From contig JAHENH010000157.1 of the NCBI GenBank assembly GCA_018609935.1, positions 1 through 64,000 of the forward strand: a stretch of 64,000 nucleotides of DNA. Direction: 5' to 3'. The DNA is from Halobacteriales archaeon. GTDB taxonomy: Archaea; Halobacteriota; Halobacteria; Halorutilales; JAHENH01. The notes under the pieces were generated by a model. The model did no database searches and was not told the origin of the DNA. It saw only the letters and a list, made by a program, of their open reading frames with translations. Of this stretch, positions 27,797-36,479 are shown piece after piece (the stretch's first letter is position 1; each line of letters begins with the position of its first letter). Position numbers and translations under genes: made by a program.

Positions 27797-29434
27797 ATGG
27801 AGTTAGGTGAGTTCGCCGATAAGGTGGAAGAAATAGAAAAAGAAGATGAAGACCTGAAAAAAATAACCAAGACAGCACACTTATTGAACAGTTCACAGGA
27901 TCAAGTAGAAAAATCTGCACGGTTTATACAAGGAAGAGTTTTTCCTGCTTGGGATCAGAGAAAATTAGATATAGGACCATCACTTCTATATAAGTCTCTT
28001 TCTTTATCTAGTGGAATAAGTGAAAAAGAGATAGAGGAATTGGTAAAAGAGAAGGGAGGAGTAGGAGAAGCTGCAGAGTCATTAGAAACTAGACAACAGA
28101 CGTTAGTCCAGAAAACACTTACATTAGAATCATTACAAAAAGGATTAGAGAAAATATCTAGAGTTGAGGGGGAAGGAAGCGAAAAAAAGAAAGTTCGTAT
28201 TTTAGCTGATTTTTTTTCCGGATGTGATAAGTTAGCTAAAAAATATCTAGCTAGATTGGTTTTGGGTAAAATGAGAGTAGGAGTTGGAGAGGGTACTGTA
28301 AGAGATGGTATAGTTGAGGCATTTGAAGTATCTAAAAACTCTGTGGAGAGAGCATTGATGGTTACAAATGATTCCGGTAGAGTAGCTAGGGTGGCCAAAG
28401 ACAAAGGTGAAAACGGATTAAAAGATCTTAAAATAAAGATAGGCAGGCCTGTAAAGCCCATGTTAGCACAAGAAGGTGATATAGATTCAATAATTGAGGA
28501 TATAGGAAGTAAAGATGGAAAAGTAGCTGTTGAATGGAAAATCGATGGAGCAAGATTACAGATACATAAAAAAGGAAATAACGTAATGTTGTATTCACGT
28601 AAGTTAGAAGAAGTAACTGAGGCTCTACCTGATATAGTAAAATTTGTTAATAACAAAATAGAAGATGAAGAAGTTATTATAGATTCTGAAGTAGTTGCGA
28701 TAAATAAGGAAAATAATGAACCGCTACCGTTTAAGGAAGTAATGAAACGTTTTAGAAGGGAATATAATATTGAGGAGATGAGTGAAGAAATAAATCTTAA
28801 CTTATATTCTTTTGATATTTTATATAAAAACTCCAAGGAATTAATTGATCTTCCTCTAAAAGAAAGATATAAAGAACTTGATTCAACTATTTCAAAAACT
28901 CCAAACCGTGCTATAACCGAGAATATTGAAGAAATAAAAAGAATAGAAAAAGAAGCTCTTGAATCAGGACATGAAGGAGTATTAGTTAAAAATCTTAATA
29001 GTAAATACACCCCAGGTAGAAGAGGTAAAGACTGGTTAAAATTCAAACCAGAACCAGAAAATCTAGATCTAGTTGTAACAGGGGGTGAATGGGGAGAAGG
29101 AAGAAGATCAGGAGTAGTAGGAAGTTTCTTATTAAGCGCTCAAACTGAAGGAGAACTAAAAACAGTTGGTAAGGTAGCAACAGGTTTTACAGATAAGGAA
29201 CTAGAAGAAATGACTGAAAAATTTAAATCCTTGATAGAAAAAGAAGAAGGTAAAGAAATTTCCTTTAGTCCAAAAATAGTATTCCAAGTAGGATTTGAAG
29301 AAATACAAGAAAGCTCTAAATATTCAAGTGGATATACTATAAGGTTTCCTAGGTTTTTAGATATTAGGGAAGACTTAGGAGTAGAAGACGCTGACACAGT
29401 ACAAAGAATAGAAAGGCTATATCAAAAGTACTAA
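27797..29434 (+). CDS. lig: ATP-dependent DNA ligase
   Basis: A 545-residue replicative ligase of the archaeal/eukaryotic type. The DNA-binding helical domain occupies about 1-220. The nucleotidyl-transferase motif I is EWKIDGAR with the AMP-accepting Lys248. Later motifs include DSEVVA, SFDILY, HEGVLVK and WLKFKPE, followed by an OB domain ending near SGYTIRFPRFLDIR. I chose the ATG at 27797 over the one at 27767, because the extra ten residues are Lys/Asn-rich and not seen in the family. The length is normal. Confidence 0.94.
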   Translation: MELGEFADKVEEIEKEDEDLKKITKTAHLLNSSQDQVEKSARFIQGRVFPAWDQRKLDIGPSLLYKSLSLSSGISEKEIEELVKEKGGVGEAAESLETRQQTLVQKTLTLESLQKGLEKISRVEGEGSEKKKVRILADFFSGCDKLAKKYLARLVLGKMRVGVGEGTVRDGIVEAFEVSKNSVERALMVTNDSGRVARVAKDKGENGLKDLKIKIGRPVKPMLAQEGDIDSIIEDIGSKDGKVAVEWKIDGARLQIHKKGNNVMLYSRKLEEVTEALPDIVKFVNNKIEDEEVIIDSEVVAINKENNEPLPFKEVMKRFRREYNIEEMSEEINLNLYSFDILYKNSKELIDLPLKERYKELDSTISKTPNRAITENIEEIKRIEKEALESGHEGVLVKNLNSKYTPGRRGKDWLKFKPEPENLDLVVTGGEWGEGRRSGVVGSFLLSAQTEGELKTVGKVATGFTDKELEEMTEKFKSLIEKEEGKEISFSPKIVFQVGFEEIQESSKYSSGYTIRFPRFLDIREDLGVEDADTVQRIERLYQKY

Positions 29435-29847
29435 AAATATTTTTACAATTATGGGGCGTCTTCTTTGCTGTGGGTGTCGTGGTTTCTAGTAGGTCTATTG
29501 GTTTATACAGGCATTGTAGGTTATGGTGGGCTTCATGCTATTCTCTAGGTTGTTTTTTGCATCCAGAGAATGGAATTAGGTCATAGTTAAGTGGTTTTGG
29601 GTTGTGTCACAACAATCCCATGCTTTAAGTAAAGATCCTTATCTCAGACCAGCTAAAAGCCTACCTACACAATACCATAACCTCAATATAAAAAAATAAA
29701 AACAAACCCATCCATTCCCCTAAAACAAAGAAATCACTACCCACCCCCCATACAAACCCACAAAAAATAAAATATTTTTATTTGATTTATTCTTTACAGA
29801 ACAATAGATTATAAGTACATTCGGTTAAAGAATTGAATATATATTCA
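29435..29847. other. Gene-free stretch with G/T-rich segment
   Basis: About 410 bases. The part 29449-29600 is strongly G/T-rich on the + strand and not AT-rich like the flanks. It has a 7-bp stem (ATTCTCT/AGAGAAT, near 29540-29570) and TTGTGTCACAA near 29607. No frame resembles a known protein. A structured RNA or an insertion-element scar is possible. The last 80 bases hold the promoter of the Nudix gene. Confidence 0.35.
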
Positions 29848-30252
29848 ATGAGTTATAATGGGAAATACAGGATTCTAGCTGTAGATGGAGTTGTGTTCTT
29901 AAATGATAAAATCATATTGTTAAAAAGAAATCATCCACCATTTGAAGGATATTGGGTGCTTCCAGGCGGTATTGTAGAACAAGGTGAAACTGTCAAGGAA
30001 GCAGTTAAAAGAGAAGTACACGAAGAAATAGGTATAAAAGTAGAAGTTAATGAATTTATAGATCTGTATGACGATCCTGATAGAGATGAAAGAGGGAATA
30101 TAAGTGCTTCATATATCTGTAAAAGAAAGGAAGGCAAACCAACTGCAAGAGAAGAAGCATACGAAGTGGATTGTTTTAGTCTAGACTCACTTCCAGAACT
30201 TGGATTCGACCATAAAAAGATAATTAAAGACGCTGCTTCCATTTATTTATAG
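29848..30252 (+). CDS. Nudix hydrolase (ADP-ribose/NTP type)
   Basis: A protein of about 134 residues with a perfect Nudix box (G-x5-E-x7-R-E-V-x-E-E-x-G-I), reading GGIVEQGETVKEAVKREVHEEIG. It opens with LAVDGVVFLNDKIILLKR and GYWVLPGGIVEQG, typical of ADP-ribose pyrophosphatases. It hydrolyses a nucleoside diphosphate linked to another moiety; the substrate cannot be told. The ATG at 29848 is preferred to the TTG at 29833. It is monocistronic. Confidence 0.9.
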   Translation: MSYNGKYRILAVDGVVFLNDKIILLKRNHPPFEGYWVLPGGIVEQGETVKEAVKREVHEEIGIKVEVNEFIDLYDDPDRDERGNISASYICKRKEGKPTAREEAYEVDCFSLDSLPELGFDHKKIIKDAASIYL

Positions 30253-30436
30253 AGTATTTTTAATATACGAGATGATCTAGTATCAACTATCCAATTATAA
30301 GGTATATACGCTGGTTTTCGTATAGGTAAAAAATTGTTTATAGGTTTTTTCCGGATATATTTCAGTTTTTAAGCAATTTTTGATTTTTAAAGCTATATCA
30401 ATATTTAGATAAGGGCAAAAAATATATACAGAGTCA

Positions 30437-31567
30437 ATGAAGCTTCATGAGTTTGAGGCTAAAAGAGTTTTAGAGGGTTCAAGTGTCCCTATACCAGAAG
30501 GAGTAGTTGTAGGTTCTCCTAAAGAAGCTAGAGAAGCTGCTGAAAAATTAGGGCAAGTAGCAGTTAAGGCACAAGTACATATAGGAGGTAGAGGTAAAGC
30601 TGGAGGTATAAAGATAGCATCATCTCCAGATGAAGCTGAAAAGGCTGCTGAAGAAATTCTATCTAAAGATATAAAAGGAGAGAAAGTACGTAAACTCCTA
30701 GTAGAAAAAGCATTAGATATAGATCAAGAGCTGTATTTAGGTGTTACAACTGATAGGGAAAATGGAAAACCAGTTGTAATAGCTTCCTCTGAAGGAGGAG
30801 TAGATATAGAAGAAACAGCTGAAGAAAGACCGGAAGCTATTGCTCGTAATATAATAGATCCTGTATATGGTCTACAACCTTATCAAGCAAGAGAAGTAAT
30901 ATATCAAGCAGATTTTTCTAAAGAGATAGTAAGAGGGGCTTCTTCTATTTTATCTTCTATATATAAAATATGGGATGAAAAAGATGGAGAAGAAATAGAG
31001 ATAAATCCTCTTATATATAGTAAAAATGATGGGTTAATAGCTGCAGATGCAGTATTAAAGATAGATGATTCAGCATTGTATAGACAAGACCTTAAACAAT
31101 TTAAAGAATCAACAGAAAACACAAAAGACGGAATTGAAGGTAAGGCTGCAGAAGCAGGTCTAGACTATGTAAGTTTGGACGGCAATATAGGTATAATAGG
31201 AAACGGTGCTGGACTAGTTATGGCTACATTAGATCTAGTTGATAAATATGGGGGAAAACCAGCTAATTTCTTAGATGTAGGAGGAGGAGCTGGACCTGAA
31301 AGCGTTTCAAATGCCTTAAAGTTAGTTTTTGAAGATCCTAGTGTAGATTCAGTACTCTTCAATGTTTTTGGAGGTATAACTAGATGTGATGAAGTCGCTG
31401 AAGGTATAAACAATGCTCTTCCAGAAGATATACCTAAACCCATGATTGTAAGGCTTGTTGGAACTAATGAAAGAGAAGGAAGGAAAATACTAGATAAAAG
31501 AATTAAGACAACAAATAATTTTGATGATGCTGTTAAAAAAGCAGTAGATATGGCAGCAAATACATAG
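30437..31567 (+). CDS. sucC: Succinyl-CoA ligase (ADP-forming), beta subunit
   Basis: A 376-residue ATP-grasp subunit that binds ADP and succinate. It starts with MKLHEFEAKRVL; the nucleotide-binding segment is AVKAQVHIGGRGKAGGIK near 44-61. NPL (EINPLI) and the C-terminal glycine-rich blocks FLDVGGGAGPESV and NVFGGITRCDEVAEG bind the substrate and contact the alpha subunit. sucD follows after 108 bases with no terminator-like stretch. Together they interconvert succinyl-CoA and succinate in the citric acid cycle or its partial form. Confidence 0.95.
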   Translation: MKLHEFEAKRVLEGSSVPIPEGVVVGSPKEAREAAEKLGQVAVKAQVHIGGRGKAGGIKIASSPDEAEKAAEEILSKDIKGEKVRKLLVEKALDIDQELYLGVTTDRENGKPVVIASSEGGVDIEETAEERPEAIARNIIDPVYGLQPYQAREVIYQADFSKEIVRGASSILSSIYKIWDEKDGEEIEINPLIYSKNDGLIAADAVLKIDDSALYRQDLKQFKESTENTKDGIEGKAAEAGLDYVSLDGNIGIIGNGAGLVMATLDLVDKYGGKPANFLDVGGGAGPESVSNALKLVFEDPSVDSVLFNVFGGITRCDEVAEGINNALPEDIPKPMIVRLVGTNEREGRKILDKRIKTTNNFDDAVKKAVDMAANT

Positions 31568-31675
31568 AAACAAAGATTTAAACTAATTTAAATATCGATA
31601 CCTTAAAAGATTTAGACGATTGAAAGATCTTAAACTACCGTGAGGTTAATCACGGAAATAAAAAATAATATAAAT

Positions 31676-32542
31676 ATGAGTATATTTGTTGATGAAGATA
31701 CTCGAGTAGTTGTGCAGGGTATTACAGGTGAAGAAGGAAGTTTTCATACAGAGTTGATGAAAGAATATGGAACCAATATAGTCGCAGGAGTTACTCCTGG
31801 TAAAGGAGGGGAAGAAATATTAGGTATCCCAGTATACGATACCGTAAGAGAAGCTGTAAATAGAGAAGACGCTAACACTTCAGTTATTTTTGTCCCTCCT
31901 GCTTTTGCATCTGACGCAATAATGGAAAGCCTAGATTCTGAACTAGATCTTGTAGTAGCCATCACAGAAGGAATACCGGTTCAAGATATGATGAAAGTAA
32001 AAAAAAGAACCAGAGAAGTTAATACAAGACTAGTAGGCCCTAACTGTCCTGGTATCATATCTCCTAATAAATCAAAAGTAGGAATAATGCCTGGTGAAGT
32101 ATTCGAGAAAGGAAACATAGGATTAGTATCCAGATCAGGAACACTAACATATGAACTAGTAGACTCTCTAACAGATAGAGATATAGGACAAAGCACCATT
32201 GTAGGTATAGGCGGGGATCCAATAATAGGAACAGACTTTGTGGATGTTCTTGAAAACTTTGAAGATGATAAAGATACAAAAGCGACAGTCTTACTAGGAG
32301 AAATAGGAGGATCTGCAGAAGAAGAAGCTGCAGAATGGATAAAAGAAAATTCATCAAAACCAGTAGTTGGATTCATAGCAGGTAGAACAGCACCACCAGG
32401 AAAAAGAATGGGGCATGCAGGAGCCATTGTTAGTGGAGACACAGGAACAGCGGAAACAAAAGTAAAAGCCCTTGAGGACGCAGGTATGAGTGTAGCTGAT
32501 ACACCTTCTGAAGTAGCTAAAAAAATAGAGGAATTAGTCTAA
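31676..32542 (+). CDS. sucD: Succinyl-CoA ligase (ADP-forming), alpha subunit
   Basis: A 288-residue CoA-binding subunit. The N-terminus has [15 protein letters not shown], the CoA-binding Rossmann motif. [12 protein letters not shown] and [12 protein letters not shown] follow. The phosphorylated His is in [15 protein letters not shown] near residue 245. I chose the ATG at 31676 because 12 extra Lys/Asn-rich codons of the longer frame fall before the family's usual start. Partner of sucC just upstream. Confidence 0.95.
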   Translation: MSIFVDEDTRVVVQGITGEEGSFHTELMKEYGTNIVAGVTPGKGGEEILGIPVYDTVREAVNREDANTSVIFVPPAFASDAIMESLDSELDLVVAITEGIPVQDMMKVKKRTREVNTRLVGPNCPGIISPNKSKVGIMPGEVFEKGNIGLVSRSGTLTYELVDSLTDRDIGQSTIVGIGGDPIIGTDFVDVLENFEDDKDTKATVLLGEIGGSAEEEAAEWIKENSSKPVVGFIAGRTAPPGKRMGHAGAIVSGDTGTAETKVKALEDAGMSVADTPSEVAKKIEELV

Positions 32543-32595
32543 TCTAATAATAAAGAAACACAAAAAACCCCCCTTATTTTTTACCTAATTTTCTG

Positions 32596-33633
32596 TTAAT
32601 TAAATAGTTCTTCTACAAATTTTTTTGGACTGAATCTTTCAAGATCACTATAATCTTCACCAGTACCTAAAAACAGAATAGGTTTTCCTATGGAGTATAC
32701 TATTGAAACAGCTGCACCTCCTTTAGCGTCCGCATCAACTTTTGTAAGAATAATACCATCTATCCCAATTGAATCGTTAAATTGTTTTGCTCTCTTTATA
32801 GCATCCTGTCCAGCTATACCTTCATCAACAAATAAAGTAAGATCTGGTTCAACTACTCTTTCTATTTTAGAAAGCTCATCCATTAGATCATTAGATGTAT
32901 GAAGACGTCCAGCTGTATCCCCTAGAACTACATCTATATTTTTTGCTTTTGCATGTTCAACAGCATCATAGAGTACTGCTGCAGGATCCCCTCCTTTTTC
33001 ATGTTTTATAATTTTTTTATCCAGGTTGGAAGCATGTTGTTCAAGTTGTTCATTTGCTCCAGCTCTGAATGTATCTCCATTAGCAAGTACGCTACTGAAT
33101 TCTTTTTCCTCCAGTCTTTTAGCTATTTTCGCTATAGTTGTTGTTTTACCAACCCCGTTTACACCAGCAAATATTATCACAATAGGTTTATCAGAATTCT
33201 CTATATATTCATCAAAATCTATACCATCAACTGAAAGAAGATCAAGTATTGAATCTTTAAGTGCTTCTTGCGCTATATTTCCAACAGATGATCTCCACCC
33301 TCTTCTCTCCCCTACCAATCTATTTTCAACACCATCTAGTATCTCTTCTGCGGCTTCAACAGATACATCACTAGATATCAATGAAAACTTAAGTTCTTCT
33401 AAAGGATCCTCTAGATTCTCACTATCAATTGAGAAAGGTTTTCTTACCTTTTCTCTAACACCAGTTGTTTCTTTTTCCTCTTTTTTTATGTCCGAACTAC
33501 TTTCTATTTCTGATTCCTCTTTAACACTTTCCTGTTTTTCTGTATCTTCTTTTTCCTCTAGATCCTCTTTTTGCTCTATGTCATCTATATCTTCTTTAAA
33601 GTTTTTTAGTTTCTTTTTTAGTGAATCAAACAT
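32596..33633 (-). CDS. ftsY: Signal-recognition-particle receptor FtsY
   Basis: A 345-residue SRP GTPase receptor. The first 75 or so residues are an acidic Glu/Lys coiled segment (A domain) for membrane contact. The NG domain then has a four-helix N part and the G motifs GVNGVGKTTTIAK (G1), DTFRAGANEQL, DTAGRLHTS (G3), TKVDADAKGG (G4) and GTGEDYSDLERF. It docks ribosome-SRP complexes at the membrane. pfdA lies upstream in the same direction, as in the conserved archaeal pfdA-ftsY pair. Confidence 0.94.
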   Translation of the reverse strand: MFDSLKKKLKNFKEDIDDIEQKEDLEEKEDTEKQESVKEESEIESSSDIKKEEKETTGVREKVRKPFSIDSENLEDPLEELKFSLISSDVSVEAAEEILDGVENRLVGERRGWRSSVGNIAQEALKDSILDLLSVDGIDFDEYIENSDKPIVIIFAGVNGVGKTTTIAKIAKRLEEKEFSSVLANGDTFRAGANEQLEQHASNLDKKIIKHEKGGDPAAVLYDAVEHAKAKNIDVVLGDTAGRLHTSNDLMDELSKIERVVEPDLTLFVDEGIAGQDAIKRAKQFNDSIGIDGIILTKVDADAKGGAAVSIVYSIGKPILFLGTGEDYSDLERFSPKKFVEELFN

Positions 33634-33691
33634 TTATCTAAGATGTTGAAAGGTTAAGGTTGTTTCCCGCTAATATCTTCTTATTTTAAAT

Positions 33692-34105
33692 TTATCTCTG
33701 TTGTTGGGTTCTCTCTTGTACTTTTCTTTCTATTTGTTGAAGCTCTTTTTTTCTTTCTTCAATTTCTTCTTCTGCCTCCTTTTTAGCTTCTTTTAATCTT
33801 TCAGATCTTTCATTAAGTTTATCTATTGCCCCACTCCTCCCCATCTCCAAACTTACACCTGCACCAACTCCAACAGTTACATCTTCGATATTTTCTACTT
33901 TAGCTGATATATAAGTCTCGGCTCCAAGTGGTACTAATATTTCAGAATCATCTTCTAAATTTTCCAAAGACTCTACCGCATTTTCACATCCCTCTATACT
34001 AGCTTGTATTTCTCCTACAGCCTGCTGTAACTCTTTAAGTTGCTCTCCAAGCTGTTCATATTGCTGACTAAGCCTTGCAACCTCTTCATCTCTATTTGCA
34101 CTCAT
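33692..34105 (-). CDS. pfdA: Prefoldin alpha subunit
   Basis: A 137-residue prefoldin alpha chain: two long coiled-coil helices (about 5-52 and 90-135) joined by a beta-hairpin segment EILVPLGAETYISAKVENIEDVTVGVGAGVSLEM. Two alpha and four beta chains form a jellyfish-shaped chaperone that hands unfolded proteins to the thermosome. In most archaea it follows rpl39e-rpl31e-eif6-rplX; here those lie 13 kb away, and only the pfdA-ftsY part stays together. The length is normal. Confidence 0.92.
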   Translation of the reverse strand: MSANRDEEVARLSQQYEQLGEQLKELQQAVGEIQASIEGCENAVESLENLEDDSEILVPLGAETYISAKVENIEDVTVGVGAGVSLEMGRSGAIDKLNERSERLKEAKKEAEEEIEERKKELQQIERKVQERTQQQR

Positions 34106-34256
34106 TGATCGGTTTTCCTTCTGAAACTATAAGAAACCTACGTCAAAAATTAAACAAAAAAATTTTTGCATGATTTAAGAAAAACCCAATCCATTCATAT
34201 AGATATAGGTTTTAAAATAGAAAATTCTCTAAAAACTACTGTAGTGACAAAAAATA

Positions 34257-34892
34257 TTAGCTATAACAAGTAGGGTCTTTTATATTAGCATTTTTGAAGG
34301 CTTTCTTTCTTTCTGAACATTTATTACAGGATCCACAATGTTCCCCATTAGTTGGTTGTATACAAGAGAATGTTTTATCTAATGGAACGTTTTGTTGAAA
34401 ACCCTTCTCTATTATTTTACTTTTTTTATTTCCTCTATATGGTGTATTGATCTCTATGCTATGATCAAGTCCCTGACTTAAAGACCTAGAGAGAGAAGAG
34501 AAAAAAGAGGATTTAGCATCTGAAAAAGGAGCATCTAGTGTACCTAAATATACTTTTTGTATATTATTTAAGGAACAAAATAAAGCTGTTTTGGACAACA
34601 AAAGTATATTTCTCCCAGGTAGTTCTACAGCTGAATCCTCTGTATTTTCCCCAGGTACTTCTTCACCTGTCAAGCTCCAGTGATCCGAATAGATATCTTC
34701 TACTGGTATATTAAAAGTTTTCAGATCTAAATTTAAGTCACTTGTAAGTTTTTTTACATATTTAACTTCTGTATCTTCCCAGATATATCCGCTTTTTATA
34801 TATATTGGAGATACAGAAAACTTAGAGGAAAGCTCATATAAAAGAACAGAAGACTCTATACCGCCACTAACTAATATAGATACTTCTTCCAT
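34257..34892 (-). CDS. queC: QueC-like 7-cyano-7-deazaguanine synthase
   Basis: A 211-residue PP-loop ATPase. It has SGGIESSVLLYEL near the N-terminus, ELPGRNILLLSKTALF (a conserved QueC block) and a C-terminal zinc knot, CIQPTNGEHCGSCNKCSERKKAF. QueC converts CDG to preQ0, the precursor of archaeosine in archaeal tRNA. A queD-like gene lies 1 kb away on the opposite strand with an SDR between them. The PP-loop has IES in place of the common LDS, so some caution is due. queE is not in the window. Confidence 0.75.
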   Translation of the reverse strand: MEEVSILVSGGIESSVLLYELSSKFSVSPIYIKSGYIWEDTEVKYVKKLTSDLNLDLKTFNIPVEDIYSDHWSLTGEEVPGENTEDSAVELPGRNILLLSKTALFCSLNNIQKVYLGTLDAPFSDAKSSFFSSLSRSLSQGLDHSIEINTPYRGNKKSKIIEKGFQQNVPLDKTFSCIQPTNGEHCGSCNKCSERKKAFKNANIKDPTCYS

Positions 34893-35044
34893 TTTATCAA
34901 TATTTTAAATTAATTAATAATTAATTCTTTTTATATATAAAATAGGTAAAGATAGAATATATTCTAGGTTCAGTTTTTCATCTCATCAAATAGTATTTTG
35001 TATATTCAAGAAGTCCTTAACGTCTCTAGAAACAATGATTAGAC

Positions 35045-35782
35045 ATGAATATTGATGGATCCAAAGTACTTGTTACAGGTGGAGCTAAAAGAGTTGGTAG
35101 ATCAATAGCTTTAAAATTCGCTGAAAAAGGAGCAAAAGTATCGATTACGTATAGAACTAGTGAAAAAGAGGCTAATGAAACGCTAAAAATAATGAGAAAA
35201 TCTGGCGCATCCGAAGCTAAAATTATTAATATAGATCTTAGAGATCTTGATCAGATAAAACAAACAATAGAGGAAGTAAAAAATGATTTTAATGGACTAG
35301 ATATACTGGTTAATAATGCAGCAATATTCTATAAAACACCTCTAAGAGATGTAGATGAAGACGACTGGAAAACAATATTAAACACTAACTTGAAAGCTCC
35401 GTTTTTTTGTTCTCAAAAAGCTATTGAAGCTATACTAGAAACAGGAGAAGGCAAGGGAATCATAATAAATATAGCAGATTGGAGTGGTGAACGCCCATAT
35501 ATAGATTATCTTCCCTACTGTATTTCAAAAGCAGGAATTATAGCTTTGACAAAAGGGCTTGCTAAAGAATTAGCTCCAAGTATAAGAGTAAACGCAGTTT
35601 CTCCAGGCCCAGTGGCTTTTCCACCCGATCTTTCTAACGAAGAAAAAAACGAGATAATAGAAAACACACCACTAGGTAAAGGAAGCCCTGAATATATTGC
35701 AGATACAGTAACATTTCTTGTGGAAAATGAATTTATGACTGGGTCAGTTATACCGGTAGAAGGTGGACGCTTAATATCGTGA
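35045..35782 (+). CDS. Short-chain dehydrogenase, pteridine-reductase-like
   Basis: A 245-residue SDR. The NAD(P) motif is TGGAKRVGRSIA (an Arg-rich TGxxxRxG typical of pteridine reductases and preferring NADPH). NNAAIF, a catalytic Ser in IADWSGE, Tyr-x-x-x-Lys as YCISKAG and SPGPVAFP are all present. General SDR family members are hard to assign. Placement between queC- and queD-like genes makes a pterin or deazapurine substrate attractive, but that is inference. Starts ATG at 35045. Confidence 0.82.
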   Translation: MNIDGSKVLVTGGAKRVGRSIALKFAEKGAKVSITYRTSEKEANETLKIMRKSGASEAKIINIDLRDLDQIKQTIEEVKNDFNGLDILVNNAAIFYKTPLRDVDEDDWKTILNTNLKAPFFCSQKAIEAILETGEGKGIIINIADWSGERPYIDYLPYCISKAGIIALTKGLAKELAPSIRVNAVSPGPVAFPPDLSNEEKNEIIENTPLGKGSPEYIADTVTFLVENEFMTGSVIPVEGGRLIS

Positions 35783-35901
35783 TTTATACCACAGCTTAAT
35801 CTACATCCATTCATGGTGAGAGAGGTTCTCGCTTAAAAGTTAAGTCCTTTAAAATAGATGTTATGTCCTTACTTTTTTAGATGGAATTACAATATATATT
35901 T

Positions 35902-36300
35902 ATGTATAATATAACAAAGGAAATCGAATTTTGTTATGGACATCGTTTAATGAACTATGATGGCCCATGTAGCCGTGTCCACGGTCATAATGGAAAGGTA
36001 GAAATAGAAGTATCGGGTGAAAGTCTTGATGAAAGAGGTATGGTAAAAGATTTTTCAGTGATAAAAAAAGAAATAAAAAACTGGATTGAAGAAGAAATAG
36101 ATCATACTATGTTGTTAAGAGAAGATGACCCATTAGTTGATGTATTTAAAAAGCAAGGCGAACCTTTTTATTTAATGTCTAAAAATCCTACTGCTGAAGC
36201 TATAGCTGAACTTATTTATAAGTTTGCCGCAAAAAAATATCCTGTATCTAAAGTAACTCTCTGGGAAACTTCTACATCTAATGCAACATATATTCCATAG
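35902..36300 (+). CDS. queD: 6-carboxytetrahydropterin synthase (QueD/PTPS family)
   Basis: A protein of about 132 residues. The family's zinc site is seen as His in FCYGHRLMN and the pair in CSRVHGHNGKVEIEV, and the Cys of CSRVHGH is the expected catalytic Cys. EEIDHTMLL and the C-terminal VTLWETSTSNATY complete the pattern. It turns 7,8-dihydroneopterin triphosphate into 6-carboxytetrahydropterin on the way to preQ0, although some archaeal members act in pterin synthesis. I took the ATG at 35902 as the start, just before the conserved first strand; a second ATG lies 21 bases upstream. Confidence 0.88.
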   Translation: MYNITKEIEFCYGHRLMNYDGPCSRVHGHNGKVEIEVSGESLDERGMVKDFSVIKKEIKNWIEEEIDHTMLLREDDPLVDVFKKQGEPFYLMSKNPTAEAIAELIYKFAAKKYPVSKVTLWETSTSNATYIP

Positions 36301-36479
36301 CTGTAATCCGAATATTTGTTAATGTATCTATAAACCAAAAGAAATAGAATGACGATTTCACTTTATTAAGATTTTAATTGTATTAGATAGTACAGAAAGT
36401 AGAATTTTTTGTAATATATACTGATGTATTTAGATGAGAAACAGTAGATTTTAGCGGTATCAATTCTTCTATGCGATAA

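Noticed and set aside
27955..29046. Long open frame (363 codons) opposite the DNA ligase gene
   Set aside because: It is Ser/Leu-rich, matches no family, and the ligase on the other strand is certain; biased codon use leaves the opposite strand open.
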